Of a stretch of 64,000 nt of DNA, positions 22,020 through 34,000 are shown in pieces. Below the pieces are notes generated by a model, which did no database searches, had not been told where the DNA came from, and was given only the letters and a program-made list of their open reading frames with translations. The DNA is taken from NCBI GenBank assembly GCA_958496175.1, contig OY292274.1, positions 11,305,689-11,369,688 of the forward strand, written 5' to 3'. How positions within the stretch are numbered: the stretch's first letter is position 1; each line of letters starts with the position of its first letter. A program made the position numbers and the translations under genes. Source of the DNA: Sisyra terminalis (taxonomy: Eukaryota > Arthropoda > Insecta > Neuroptera > Sisyridae).

Positions 22020-24800
22020 TTAGCTGATCCCTGCAACTTCGTCTGCATAACGTAGGTGTTGATTATATTTTCTTTTTAGATTTGCTTTTTGTAGTGGTAT
22101 ATGAAAATTTTAATTTTCCTTATTTGTTTTACGAAAAACATAATCATACTTAAAAACACTATTTTGTCGATTTTAAAAAGACACATTTAATATACTGTTG
22201 CTTAATATAAAATAGTAGTATGTAATCACCAATTAATCATAGAAATTTTTTTATAAATTTCTAAAAAGAGTTTGTCTATTGCGTATACCTACGGTAGGTA
22301 TACCATTATACCAATCGTGAACCATATAATCCATAAATCAATCAGCATCTATATATAATTAAAAAAATTCGCCAAGTTCAATAAAGTCGGTCTTAATTAT
22401 GACTTAAAAAAGTCGAAAGTTATCAAAATACTCGCGTCAAAATAACAGAAGTTATGGAACTTTATTTTTGAATTATAGTAAGAATCCGATCTCACTGTTT
22501 CGATTCCCTAATGAACCATTTTCCAAAAATTATTACACTGTTGCAATGTACAACACAACCGCGAAATTGAAATTTGTACAATTGCACGAAACCCAGTTCT
22601 TCCATAATCAAGTATAACCATCATGTATCTATAAACTTATTATGAAAATATCTGAATTTCTACTATATAATTAAACCATATTGGATAGTCTAGAGTTCAC
22701 CATACGCAATTTGACGTATGCCTTTTGTTCTGGAAGAGGATTTTAAATTTCTTTTATCATTATGACTTACCGTAAAAATGTCGGTAAGTATTTTCTTTTA
22801 GTTCGCCGAATTTCAAGAGGTACTCGCTCCCTTATATAATTATTTCAGATGTGCAGGTTTACAATATGTGAAAGCCAAAAAACTTAAAGCTCATTTATAA
22901 ACTTAACTTAATCTTTTTCAGATATATTGATATATTTATCAGTTTAAATTTTTAAGCAGACCCCAAGTTTTTGTTTCTAATAATAAACCAAGTTTGTTTT
23001 ATATTAAGCAGTTATAACTTTTTCACAATAACTTTTTAACGGACTTTGACTATGAAATTTGAAATTTCGATTGTTTTTTAGACGTTTTGCCGTACAAACG
23101 TAGGTGGAAAGCGTGGAAGTAAAATCGAATATTTTATTTATATTCAATAACAATAATTGGTTTTAAAATTGTAAAATTCTAAAAACCGTAGAAAAGTTAG
23201 TATCAAAGATTTTATATATTTATTGATGATAATGAAATATATGACAAAAAATTGCTCCCTTAATGCTTTTCAACAGAATATATAATTGCTCCAGGTCACA
23301 ATCATTGGTTCAAAAAATTAGATTTTAAAAAGTTTGATCTTTGAAAAACAGACAAAAATTAAAACCACCTCTTTGTTATTTGGTATAAGTAGCTACTACA
23401 GAAACTTTCATACTAATTAAGTCAAACGACGTTATTTAAAATTCTGTTATCAAAATGATATAACAAAGAGAGACAATTATTATTAATTTATTACTTATTT
23501 ATTAATAACACTCAAAAATTCAAAACTTCGATTGTTGAATAACTTAATATTTTCTCATATAAACTTAGTCACCCCCATTTACTTTGTTGGGGTAGGAAGT
23601 TTCAAAAACAAATCTTATCACATGCCTGCTTCTTATAAGGAATACACCGAATATTCAAATTTCATTAGTCAGAGGGGGTATGTAAATACACGATTTTATA
23701 TATGGACGGTTTTAAAAACGTATTTACTTTAAGCTTTATTAATATAATTATTTTTTTTACTACTACTGTTACTTTTTCGTTAATATTTCCTTATTGAGCA
23801 ACCCTAAGGATTTATTTTCAACAATTTTGTAAAAAAAAATAAAAAAAAGGTTGCTGTAAGATTCGGACACACGTCTCTTTTATTGTGAGCATAAGAATGT
23901 CAGAGACGTAAGTGAATGCGCTATGAACATATAATAACATAAATTGTTTTTATGTATAAAAACATTTATATTTCAAAAAGGTAATTTTTTGTACTTTAAA
24001 TTAAATTAGTGTGCTTTTTATTAGTCCAACTAAAAAGATTAATACAGATCATTTTTTAACTTTTAAATACCTTTCCAATGATATATAACTCGCCTGTCAA
24101 AAGTAAAATATTTTTTTCATCCCTCAGTTTTTACGTTAGGGATAAATTCCCTTATTATTTTTAAGAAATGATAAGTAGTCTAACATGTGTGGGTAATTGT
24201 GTTGTAGCTTAATATCTAATTTCATTAAATTCGGATGTTCCGTTCTTTACTATAGTGCCGTCTAACCGAGCAGTGACCATGCGACATTTTTCAAATAACT
24301 TACATTTTTAAACTTGTGATATCTTTCGAATGGAATGTTCAAATTGAATAACTCAAAATTTTATATAATGGTATTGAAGCAAACTTAAATATGAAGTCAT
24401 TTATTTTGATAAGGATTAATCACAAAGTCTAAATAAAAGAGCTTTTATAGCGGTGGCATTTATATATATTTTTTTAAAATGAAAAAAACACTTATTGTGA
24501 CTTAACTATAATAGTTATAGACATATGCTGTCGTTATATTTTTTGTAGATAATTATATGTTCTGCAAAATCGTACTACATTATTTTGTTCTATAACTAAT
24601 AGTTTTCGCAGCGCACGCGATGTAAGAATGTTTTTTGGTATTTTTTTCAGACCTTGGGTTACATTATTGGAGTTTTAGTATAGATCCCTAACTTTTTTGA
24701 AAATTTAATATAGCCTATGTTCACCGGAAACAGTGAAGCTTCCCAACAGTGAATGAATTTTTCACATTCAAAGCAAACAAAACATCAAATCTTCAAATCT
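22020..24800 (-). mobile_element. Long Helitron copy, 5' end uncertain
   Basis: The minus-strand 3' end at 22020 reads GACGAAGTTGCAGGGATCAG then CTAA. The interior follows the long copies at 38760 and 41138, including the degenerate palindrome near 22290, the block near 23250-23420, a tRNA-like unit and the AACGGAACATCCGAA stretch near 24240. Beyond 24260 it passes through a segment shared, inverted, with 13670-13815. It then has the alternative 5' region also seen in the 18569-20107 copy (GCGCACGCGATGTAAGAA, AAAGCAAACAAAACATC). The exact 5' TC was not found. Confidence 0.65.
23849..23923 (-). promoter_or_regulatory. tRNA-like unit in Helitron, diverged copy
   Basis: The minus strand shows TAGCGCATTCACTTACG (A-box region), ATTCTTATGCTC, and GTGTCCGAATCTTACAG (B-box region), followed by CC and oligo-T. 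It is the same unit as at 13343 with more changes. Confidence 0.5.
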
Positions 24801-25637
24801 TTGAATAATTTGAATAATGTTGCTTTGTTGTTAATTTTTTTCTTTTGATAGTATTGGATTTCTTAAATATCTTCCAGAATTCGGGAAGCGGAATTTGTTC
24901 CTCTATATATTGCAAATAGTAAATTAGCTACTGTTTTTCGATTAAACAAGTACTGATGTGTTGGAATAATTAAATTCTTTTTTTGACCACTTACATTCGA
25001 ATTATTTATTTTGGAGAGTATCATATCATTTTTGGTAGCAAATTTTATAGTTAAGAAAACGTTAGCGCTTATCGATAGATATTTTTAAAGGCGATAAAAT
25101 CATCTTCAATAGCTGTACAGGTAGCATTGGCTAGCCAGGTTTTTGAAAAAAAATTATGAAATTAACCAACCCGTTAATGTTCTAGTATTTTGAAAGGGTT
25201 TTTTGGTGGTTTAAGCTTGGAATCTGCGCTTCACAGCTTCAGAAAGTGACGTCAAGAAATCTGCTGCTTACCAACTTTTAAGATACAATGATAATATGAG
25301 ATACATTTAATGAAAGAACGGCGAAAAGTTTGACCATAATATTAAACTTTTAGTTTCATTTAATATGCATGTATGTATTTTAGGCGATTCAGCAATTCAT
25401 GAAAATTCAAAAACTGTACTGGCTCGTTGTGCATTTTAATTAGTACTTCTAGTAGTTCTTGTACTATGTGATTCAGGATTTAACATTTTTTTTTATAATT
25501 GAGCTATTAAAAGTGTTCATAAATTATTTGAGTTAAGAATGGAGATGTCTTCAAATAGTTTTTGTAAAAAGTAAACCATATAAAGAATTTTCATTTCGAA
25601 AAACAAGAAATTATTGATTTTGGCCGAAAAATTGATG
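24801..25637. other. AT-rich stretch between Helitron and block B
   Basis: No supported gene or element. The junction with block B is at about 25638. Confidence 0.4.
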
Positions 25638-25667
25638 TATTGAATTTTACATCGCTGCTACATAATA

Positions 25668-25673
25668 TTTATT
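25668..25673 (-). terminator. Poly(A) signal AATAAA, secreted gene copy 4
   Basis: Same position relative to the stop as in copy 1. Confidence 0.5.
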
Positions 25674-25733
25674 AACTACATGAATAAATTGTACACATTT
25701 TTGTATAAAATATTCTCATTGTTGTGAGACCAA

Positions 25734-26296
25734 TTAAAAGGCTCTTCCAAAAAAGGTAACTACAACATTAATGGGTTTATTTGTCGCTGATACAAAGGCA
25801 ATGGTAATACTAGTTGCACCATTAACTGGATCGATTACACTTGTCGTGGAAAACGTGGAGACATCAGCTGCAGCATTGCTGTCCACGATCTTGTAGCAGT
25901 AAGCACGTTGTTGTCCTATGGCACTGAAAATCACATTTCCATTGGCTGCTCCGTTGCTTACTAAAGGCACCTAAATTAAAGTTAAATTATACATAAACCC
26001 ATGAAGACAATAGAAAACTAATTTGGAGAAACAATAATTACACTTAAAGCTATTCTGTCCAACGCTAGCAAGAAAGGTTCCCGGCCAGTGCAGGTATTAT
26101 CAGCTGTTGAAGCACGAGTAAGTAAAGGAGTCGATGTTGTGATTGGCGCTATTGTTGTCGTTGGTGGAGGTATCGTGGTGGTCGGTGGAGGCATCGTAGT
26201 GGTCGGCCTTGGAGTTGTAGTAGTAGGTGGCGGAAAATAACATGCCAAGCTCAATGATACAAGACAAAAAAGTGGTAAAAGCGCAAACGAATTCAT
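25734..26296 (-). CDS. Small secreted Thr/Pro-rich protein, copy 4 (two exons, intact)
   Basis: Exon 1 is 26042-26296 (85 codons, ATG at 26296) and exon 2 is 25734-25970. The 71-nt intron (25971-26041) has donor GTAATT and acceptor TTTAG. Exon 2 starts with GTG (Val), so it cannot start translation alone. This supports the splice model over two separate genes. The 163-residue product has the leader MNSFALLPLFCLVSLSLA, a PTTT-rich tract shorter than copy 1 by ten codons, TCTGREPF, QQRAYCYKI and an FFGRAF end. It is the closest relative of copy 1 through the A/B duplication and keeps the frame that copy 1 lost. Confidence 0.8.
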
Positions 26297-26373
26297 TGTT
26301 GAATTGGTTTTTTCGATTACTTTTACTAGTCAAAAAGTTTCGAAATTGATAGACACCCATCGAAAATTTTGCC

Positions 26374-26381
26374 TTCTTATA
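26374..26381 (-). promoter_or_regulatory. TATA box of secreted gene copy 4
   Basis: TATAAGAA on the minus strand about 78 bases upstream of the ATG, identical to copy 1. Confidence 0.55.
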
Positions 26382-27359
26382 CGATATGAATTTTATTACT
26401 TCTTGACTTTTATGATAGCAAATAAAAAAATTTATTAAACCAATGTATTATCATTTGATTTCTTTTTAATCTACTAGTATAAGTCTAGTTTATTATTCCT
26501 TGAATAAAAGTCTTCACAAATAAGCGCTAACATTTTACTTACTTCACTTAACCGCATGTAAGTACTTTCGAATAAAATCGACCGATAAAAGGAATGTCAA
26601 CAATCACTTTGCTCAAATTTTGAGACTTGATATATTCAGTTATTTGTTTTTCTCTCACTCGTATGAGTTTACTTCTTTGTTCTTGGCCTTTGCCAACATA
26701 ATATATATCTACATTTGGCTGTTATTATATTGATTGATTTAAAATTTTTTAATTGTATTTTAATGAAGTTTGAAATTAAAAATTAAAACTTTTATAACTA
26801 AAACTTATATAATTTCACCAATCTTCTACTTCCAATGAAGGTTTTGTTCCCAACACAAAACAAACCCTAAAAAATACATAAAATCATGGGAATCAATACT
26901 TTTGAATTAAATTCCTAATAAAAATTCACGGGTATGAAACGACAATGTACATAATATTTTCGTCAAGAGTGGTCCTCGATTTCACTTTTCGGAAGATACT
27001 TTTCTAATTATTTAAGTAATGTATATTTACAAAAATACCAAACCATAATTTATTGAAATCAAAATTTTGTGACTCATATAAATTTAATGACTATAACGGT
27101 TCAAAATTTTAAAACTATGTAAGTTTATAAATTTTGTATGAAGCATTGATGGCAGTGAAAAGTTTTTTGAAACTGAAAACTAATAATTCGAAATGTTGAT
27201 TATTTTGTAGGATTCCAAACTTTCTGCTATTTTTAAAAATGAACCTTCTGTTCTGTTTCAAATTGTTTTCAAACAAGAATACAACAAATTAATATCTAAT
27301 GCTGAAGATTTTTAGACACAAAACTTAAAATGGGAACAAGGACAGCAAAACTTTACAAC

Positions 27360-28119
27360 GACCGCACAAATTGAGGCTTATTCAGACGCTACATTGAGGA
27401 TAACTGAGACCTTCAATTGCGACTCAAAACAAAGAAAGATATTGAGAAAGCGCCCGAAAAGCTCAATTAAGCAATGGACATAGCGTGCTGGATGGCAACC
27501 TCCAGAAATCAAAAAAAAAAAAAAAAATTGGCGATACCCAAAAGCATTTACAGATCTAAATGTTGAAAAACGAAGATTCAGGCGAATGTAGCAAGTCCAC
27601 AGGTGTCCACATAACAAGCACATCCTCAATGTAGTAACAATAAAAATGAAGGAACTAATCAGATCAAATACAGAGGACGCATTCTAAAAACCAAGCTTAA
27701 CATCTGCAAGAAACGCAGATTATTCTCGGTGGAAAACTATCAGAAAGTTTAAGCATTTCCATCGAATTCACTTCACCGAAAAAAATAATGTCTCTTATCC
27801 AAAACATAAAATGCAACATAACTCCAGGATCGTCAAAATAAACAACGAGATAACTGCACTGAAAACAATCAAAGCCGGAGTCCCTCAAAGCAGAATATTG
27901 GGTCCATTGTTATACTTGCTGAACACAGCCGACATACCAATGACGGATAACGTCTTAGCAGCCACATATGCAGATGATATAACGATTATAGAGAAGACAG
28001 AAACCCCAGTAAATGCATTAGTGAAAGTCCAAAACTACCGAAACAAAATTGAAGACTGGGCTAAAAAGTGCAGAATAAAAATTAACTCAAAAATTCAGTG
28101 CACGTTGCCTAAACCTTGA
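27360..28119 (+). pseudogene. Jockey-clade LINE relic with RT palm
   Basis: The first part (to about 27748) equals the relic at 9820-10205. It is followed by an open frame (27811-28119) reading IKAGVPQSRILGPLLYLLNT and ATYADDITII, the RT motif pair including catalytic YADD, and then DWAKKCRIKINSK. Sequence between the linker and the palm is missing, and so is everything after about 28119. Because both parts are co-oriented and in element order, this is more likely one decayed LINE, part of which block A has deleted, than a new insertion. Confidence 0.7.
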
Positions 28120-28638
28120 GAAGAGTTTCACGTATAAAAGTGGACAAAACGAGTAATATAACTTGAGAAATATAAGATGAATGTATATAAGAACAATGTT
28201 TACATACTTTTTACATAAAATTAAACCCAGAAAAGAAAAACATCGATTCAGTATAAAGTTTGTTGTTGCTAATCTTTCTGAAGTCATTTTTGGTTAAGTT
28301 AACTAAATTTTTAAAATAATTAATTCTAGTATGGTTTTCGGAAGAACTTGACTTGATTATGACTCACTTAATTAACCTGGAAGAAGAAGAATCTTAGGAA
28401 AATAATATTTACGGCCAGAGCCTGGTTTTTAACAAATAAATATTTGTTTGGTTGACCAATTGTACATATCGTCGGTTTTCGAGAGTATCCCAAAATTGAC
28501 AGTTTTAAGATATTTGGGTTATTTTATTTAAAAGATTATAATGGGATAATATACGTTTGCAATTCTTTTCTATTTGCTGAAGTAATGTATCGCCAGCATA
28601 CCACTTCTTTTTGGCCATAGAACGAAAAAAAATTAAAT

Positions 28639-28666
28639 AATTAATATTAATATTAATATTAATATT
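28639..28666. repeat. TAATAT microsatellite
   Basis: About five tandem copies of the hexamer TAATAT. Confidence 0.7.
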
Positions 28667-31284
28667 GTGTTTCTTATACAAACTTGTACAAAATTTAAAC
28701 AAAATAACGGTTTATTTCCTTTTCCAAATTGAAATTTGGTAGGCGGACGATATGTACATGTAATTTTTTATTCAATAAAAAGTTTCCTTATCTAAGTGTT
28801 TTCCTATTCCATAAGTTTTTGAATACTGTAATTGTGTTTTGTAAAGTTATGATTTTGAAGTAATAATTGTAAAATTTAGTTTTTTATTTCCCTTTTGGAA
28901 ATGGAAAACAAGTTTCTACAAAATGATAAAAACGAAAAAGCGTGACGATATTTACTATTTCTGTGAAAGGAATAACGACACATTAAACCCAGGAAGCAAT
29001 TTCTCTTATCGAAATTAAAATTGGTATTATAAAGGCACAAAGATATAAAATAAATAAAAAATTAAAAAATATCCTTACAAATATGGAGGCAGAAACTATT
29101 TTTTTTATTATAAAATTTATTCGGTTTTTTTTTTTAATAGTTAAATTAAACTTTTGTCACTCATGTTAAATCCTAAATGAATCCTGAATTATTTAATTTT
29201 TTGTCGTTCGAATAAAATTTCATTTGGTAGATAAATAACACTACCTAGATGTAAACATAATGGCTCTAAGAATAAATTGGCTTTAATAAGTTAGAACGCA
29301 AATCTTTCTTCTTTCTCTTACAGAAAAATGAATTGAGATGTGTGGGTCTGGCATAAACTTTGAAGCTTCTGGACCACTTTGGATCATTTTGGTGTAGAAA
29401 TATTAGTAGAAGGCAAAAAGGTTTACCAGGTGAGAAACCGGAAGAAGTTATAAGGAATATAGTAAAAGCAACCAAAAAATTTCCCATATAAACTGTTAAT
29501 ACCTGTCAAATAGGCAGAGTTAGCACTGACAGCAATAAATATTTGACAATTAACAAAAATGTTCTGTCTTGGTTTTCTGACTTTACGAAAGAACTGCAAT
29601 TTACATATTTTACGTAATATTTATTGTAATCTGGAACAATGGGGGAAATGACAATCATTTGTCACTATTGTAAGGCGTTAAAATACAGCACTGAATCCAC
29701 TGGGCTATGATGTGCTGGTGGAAAAGTAAAATTGCAACAGTTGATCCTAGATTCTTTTCGCTCTTTAGTTTATGGAACAGGAAAGAACTCAAAAAATTTC
29801 TGGGGCAATATAAAAGCGAATTTTAGCGGATAGAATAAATATTACGTTTAAAGAAGTATTGGAGAAAACAGGAACAGTCCCAATAAGCTTCCAGTTCTTG
29901 ATTAATAGCGAACTTAGGGTTTAATTGGCCAAAAAAACAATATACTTTCGAGGGATATAAAAAAATAAAAATATTTTTCAAAATATTTATGTATCTCTCT
30001 AAACTCATATACAGGTGAGATTTTAAGGATTTTTTTGTATGCATATGAAATTTATCATGTTTAAGGTTTTTAAAGATATAAATCGAAGTAATCTGAGTAA
30101 CATACAATGCATGGTGATTTAATTGTTAATAATTATAGTTATTGTTGGTTATTTGATAATTAGAATGAAGCAATATTAACGATATCAATCAATTTTCACA
30201 ACTCAATTTAATATGGTACGAAGTTCACCGGGTCTTCTGATATATTCTAAAAAATGCATATGATATAATCAAGTACATATTAATTGTACGCAGGCAATTT
30301 GAAAAATTATTTTTTGATTGTATTTAGCATTATTACCATACACAGTAGAATTTAATGAATCAATGAAATTAAATTAGGTTTGTTTGTATAAACATTAACC
30401 ATATTATTAAAATAAATATACGAATTATACGAAAAATTCAAGTATATGACTATGAAAGCTATATCCTTCAATGTGTTGATATGTTATTTTCGAAAATTGA
30501 ATGATTATCAACTTAAAAATGCAATCACAGATAAATAATCGAATTGAAATGAATTGATTTAATCATAACAGGGAATGAAGATTTCAATTTAAAAGTGGAG
30601 GCAAAATATAGATTTGAATTTAATATAATGACTTAAAATAAGTTAATAACTAATAAGAGGTATAATGAAATTTGGAGAAGGTTTCATTTTTGTAAAGGCT
30701 TTTGTCAGTATGGATTCCATACGTTAAGTTTCACTGTAAGCTAGAAAGTAATGCAAAAAATCCTACTTTTAACTGGCAATATGAAATAACATAGTAACAG
30801 CTTGAAGGCCAAAATGTGGAGAAGAGAATGGCAGATTTAAATATGTTATCCAGGGAATCGTAGCCCCTTTGAGGTATGTAATTGAACAACCAGTACATAC
30901 AATTTTACTCACATTTCAAACTGGTTCCGAACTCATAAGTGGTATATTTAAACCTAGCTTTTTTCGTACATTATTTGGTCTTCAAGTATTAGGTACTATA
31001 TTTATTTGTTATCAAGTTCAATTTAATTTTTTTCCGAATAAAATGTTGCCTAATTACATTAAATTATTAAAAATAAAAGTAGAATTCAGAATAAAGCCGA
31101 TTAAAATAAGTAAACAACACCCATGAATTGAATATAAATTAGATCTATTTATTTAAAAAAAAAAAAAAAATGAAAAATTAAATTTTCATTTACTACCTTC
31201 AAAAAACGTATTAATTCTTCAATTAAATTTCTGCGTACAAAATTATTTATTTTTCTAAAAACTAGAAGCAATATATAATAGAGA

Positions 31285-31603
31285 CTAGCTCATCCCCGCG
31301 ACTTCGTCTGTGTAACGTAGATGTAGAATATATTTTCTTTTCAAATTTGCTATTTGTAGTTGTATATAAAACTTTTTATTTTTCTTATTTCTTTTACGAA
31401 AAACATAATCATACTTAAAAATACTATTTTGTCGACTTGAAAAAGCCACATTTAATAAACTGTTGCAAAGAATAAAATAATTCTATGTAATAATCAATTA
31501 ATTTTCAAAAAATATTTATAAATATCTAAAAAGAGTATATCTATTGCGTATACCTTCGGCAGGTATACCTACCATGAAACTCTTTCCTCTTTATAATAAT
31601 TGA
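31285..31603 (-). mobile_element. Short complete Helitron, 319 bp
   Basis: The minus strand starts TCAATTATTATAAAGAGGAA (31603) after an A and ends GTCGCGGGGATGAGCTAG (31285) before a T. It consists almost only of the two termini plus the palindrome region. Block A near 14975-14995 shows the region without the element (AGCAATATATAATTATAGAT), confirming insertion with no long target duplication. Confidence 0.8.
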
Positions 31604-31938
31604 TGATTAAATTTTGTTTTTAACGAGGTCAATTAGCTTCTAGAGCATTTAAATTAAATTTAATATCAAGCAATTTTAAAAATATCGAAACTAAGTGAAA
31701 AAAAGAGATTGAAAAACTTAAAAGCTCAATCAATAAACTTATAAAAAATAATTTCATTTCTTTAGCTGCACAAATTACATATATAGAAAATTCAGTTTAA
31801 ACAGCAGTCATAAATCTACTAAAATTTTTTAAACTAGCTACGTTTATCAAAAATGATTTTTTGCATTGAATTGATGGTATAAATTAGTCAAACACCATAT
31901 AAAAATAAAAGTTGTCATTAACAGAGATCGGAAAATAT

Positions 31939-32429
31939 TGTAACAGAAAAGTAAGAAGTCTGTCTCTCTCTTTGTGCCTTGCCTGCACACGATTGGCTGA
32001 GTGACTTCTTTGTCTTTCCCACCAATGCGCATGCACATATAGATTGTTTTAGAAATGTCTAGTGAAGTCTAGGGAAAGCTAGAACATTCTGGAATGTTGG
32101 GTAGCGGGTATATAAGGCGCTCAGCTAAAGCCAATAAGGACAGTTCTGTATCGGTTCTATATAGAAATTGAGTTATGAATTTCCGTTACGACAAAGGGAT
32201 TACCAAGCGATTATTAGTGTCATTTTGATTTGATTTTGATTATTGTGAATTAATAGTAATTATTGTCATTTAATTGATTGTTTTGACAAGTGTAATTGTA
32301 TAATAAAAAGTGTTTACAAGTGTAATAAAAAAAGTGATTGTTAAGTGTAAAAGTGATTATTTATTTCCAAAAGAAATTAAAAGAACGAATAAACGCCATC
32401 TCAATATATTTTTGAGACGTCACGTAACA
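31939..32429 (+). mobile_element. Solo LTR (Ty3/gypsy-like), 491 bp
   Basis: Begins TGTAACAG and ends CGTAACA, flanked by the 4-bp duplication ATAT (31935-31938 and 32430-32433). A TATA box TATATAAGG is at 32109 and AATAAA at 32302-32307, giving the LTR U3-R-U5 order on the plus strand. The block A counterpart (near 15615) passes through the site without the insertion. It is higher in GC than its surroundings. Family assignment rests only on structure and the 4-bp duplication. Confidence 0.85.
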
Positions 32430-32470
32430 ATATGAATTTAAAATGCTTCTTACAAAGTTTTGATTTTTCC

Positions 32471-33674
32471 TCGACAAAAAAAACAATTTTATTGAAACAA
32501 CAGGAATGTTATTTATCTACATTTCATGTAATCTATTATATTAATAAAGATCGAAATTGCATTTAAAAACATTATTATCAATATATTATAATTAGATTTA
32601 CCTACAACTTCGTTCATATGAAATAATTCTTCACATTTCGAACATGTACCATGTTAAACTCAAGCTCTAAGGAATCTCCTGCTTTGAGACCAAATTGCGA
32701 ACATAAAGCTACTCTATTCTAGTGGAATATTCCTAAAACATAATTTTACATCCTACAAAAGTTTCTATCTTTTGGTAAGGAAATTATAAAACATAATTCA
32801 TTGGACATTTTCTCACAAATTGTTAAAAAAATCTAGTCGACAATTATATCCTACGGCAATATTTTTCACCTCGTGATTTATTCCGCATTTTAAACGAGCA
32901 GTATAAATAATTACGTGCCTACTTTCATTACGTGGCACTGTCCAACTTCTTGCAAACTCTTGGCAGTTAGTTCGTTAACTTTGCGGGGCTTAATTAGTTA
33001 GAAATGCAATTAATTTCAATATGAAACTCGCACACAGCTGCCCGAAGAGAAAAATACGAGGAAGACTCGGAAGTTAGTCTCTTCCAGTCTAACAAATGTC
33101 AAGGGGATGGGAAAAAAGAAATTCAAACATTCACTCTGAAAATCATTTTTATAATTTCAAATGAGGCTTGTTGAAAAAATGAAAATAAATTAATGCTTTA
33201 TGCTGTGTAAAACTTTTAGTTTGAAAATTTGACGTGAACTAACTGATGTTTTTCAATTTTTACTAACTTTTTTGAGTACAGTTATGGATTGATCAGTAAA
33301 AAAATAATTTTAGCGATACAATTCAGTCAAATTTCACTGTCCCAAAATCAAATTAAATTTTTTTGTTGGCAGTTATACTGATTTTACAATTTATCAAATA
33401 TATTGTAGTTTTTTTATGACATATAATTAACTTTTGTTTATATCTATAGCTTGCTTTTGAAAATTATATCACATAAATAAGACCACTATATATAACTGTC
33501 TAATTTATTTTTTCGAATATGTTTAAAAAGCAAAAGTATTTTTTAGAAAAATAATTCTTTTTTGTTATATCGATTATAATACATTATTAGTTTTTCTTTT
33601 GGATAATCCGTAAAAAAATTATATCAGAATAAGATTTTATAACCTTTGGACTTGGAAATAAAAAACAATTGTTA
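32471..33674. other. Apparently single-copy noncoding DNA
   Basis: No gene found. The part at about 32870-33120 is less AT-rich and free of recognised repeats, with TAATTA-type motifs (GGCTTAATTAGTTAG) and CACACAGCTG. It could be a regulatory element of a gene outside the window, but nothing proves this. Confidence 0.3.
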
Positions 33675-34000
33675 TCTAAATGACGATTTCGTTGTTTAAA
33701 AATTTTAATCTACAAAATCATATTTTTGATCATAAAAACAAAGAAAATACTATACCACAAGAAATACTTAAATCAGAATCATACATCAGACCACTTCCAG
33801 AACAAGACCTTCAGAACGAAGCACAATCTATCATAAAAAGAAGCTACAAGTGTTTAAAGTCTAAATTACATGAAACTATTAATAAATTTAAATCTTCATT
33901 ACATCAAGATCCATTGGACATTAACAATATAAAAAAAAATACACCAAAACGACACTTATATCACAAAAGCCGATAAAGAAAAGATCATCGTAATCATTAA

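Larger units (their letters stand above)
25638..32470 (+). repeat. Segmental duplication block B (pairs with 6562-15650)
   Basis: Direct-orientation partner of block A, carrying secreted gene copy 4, the jockey relic and the long noncoding stretches up to about 32470. Features private to B are a jockey RT piece and flank at about 27749-28847, the Helitron at 31285-31603 and the solo LTR at 31939-32429. Block A shows the uninterrupted target for the last two. The stretches 28120-28850 and 29800-31280 contain no gene I can support. Confidence 0.85.
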
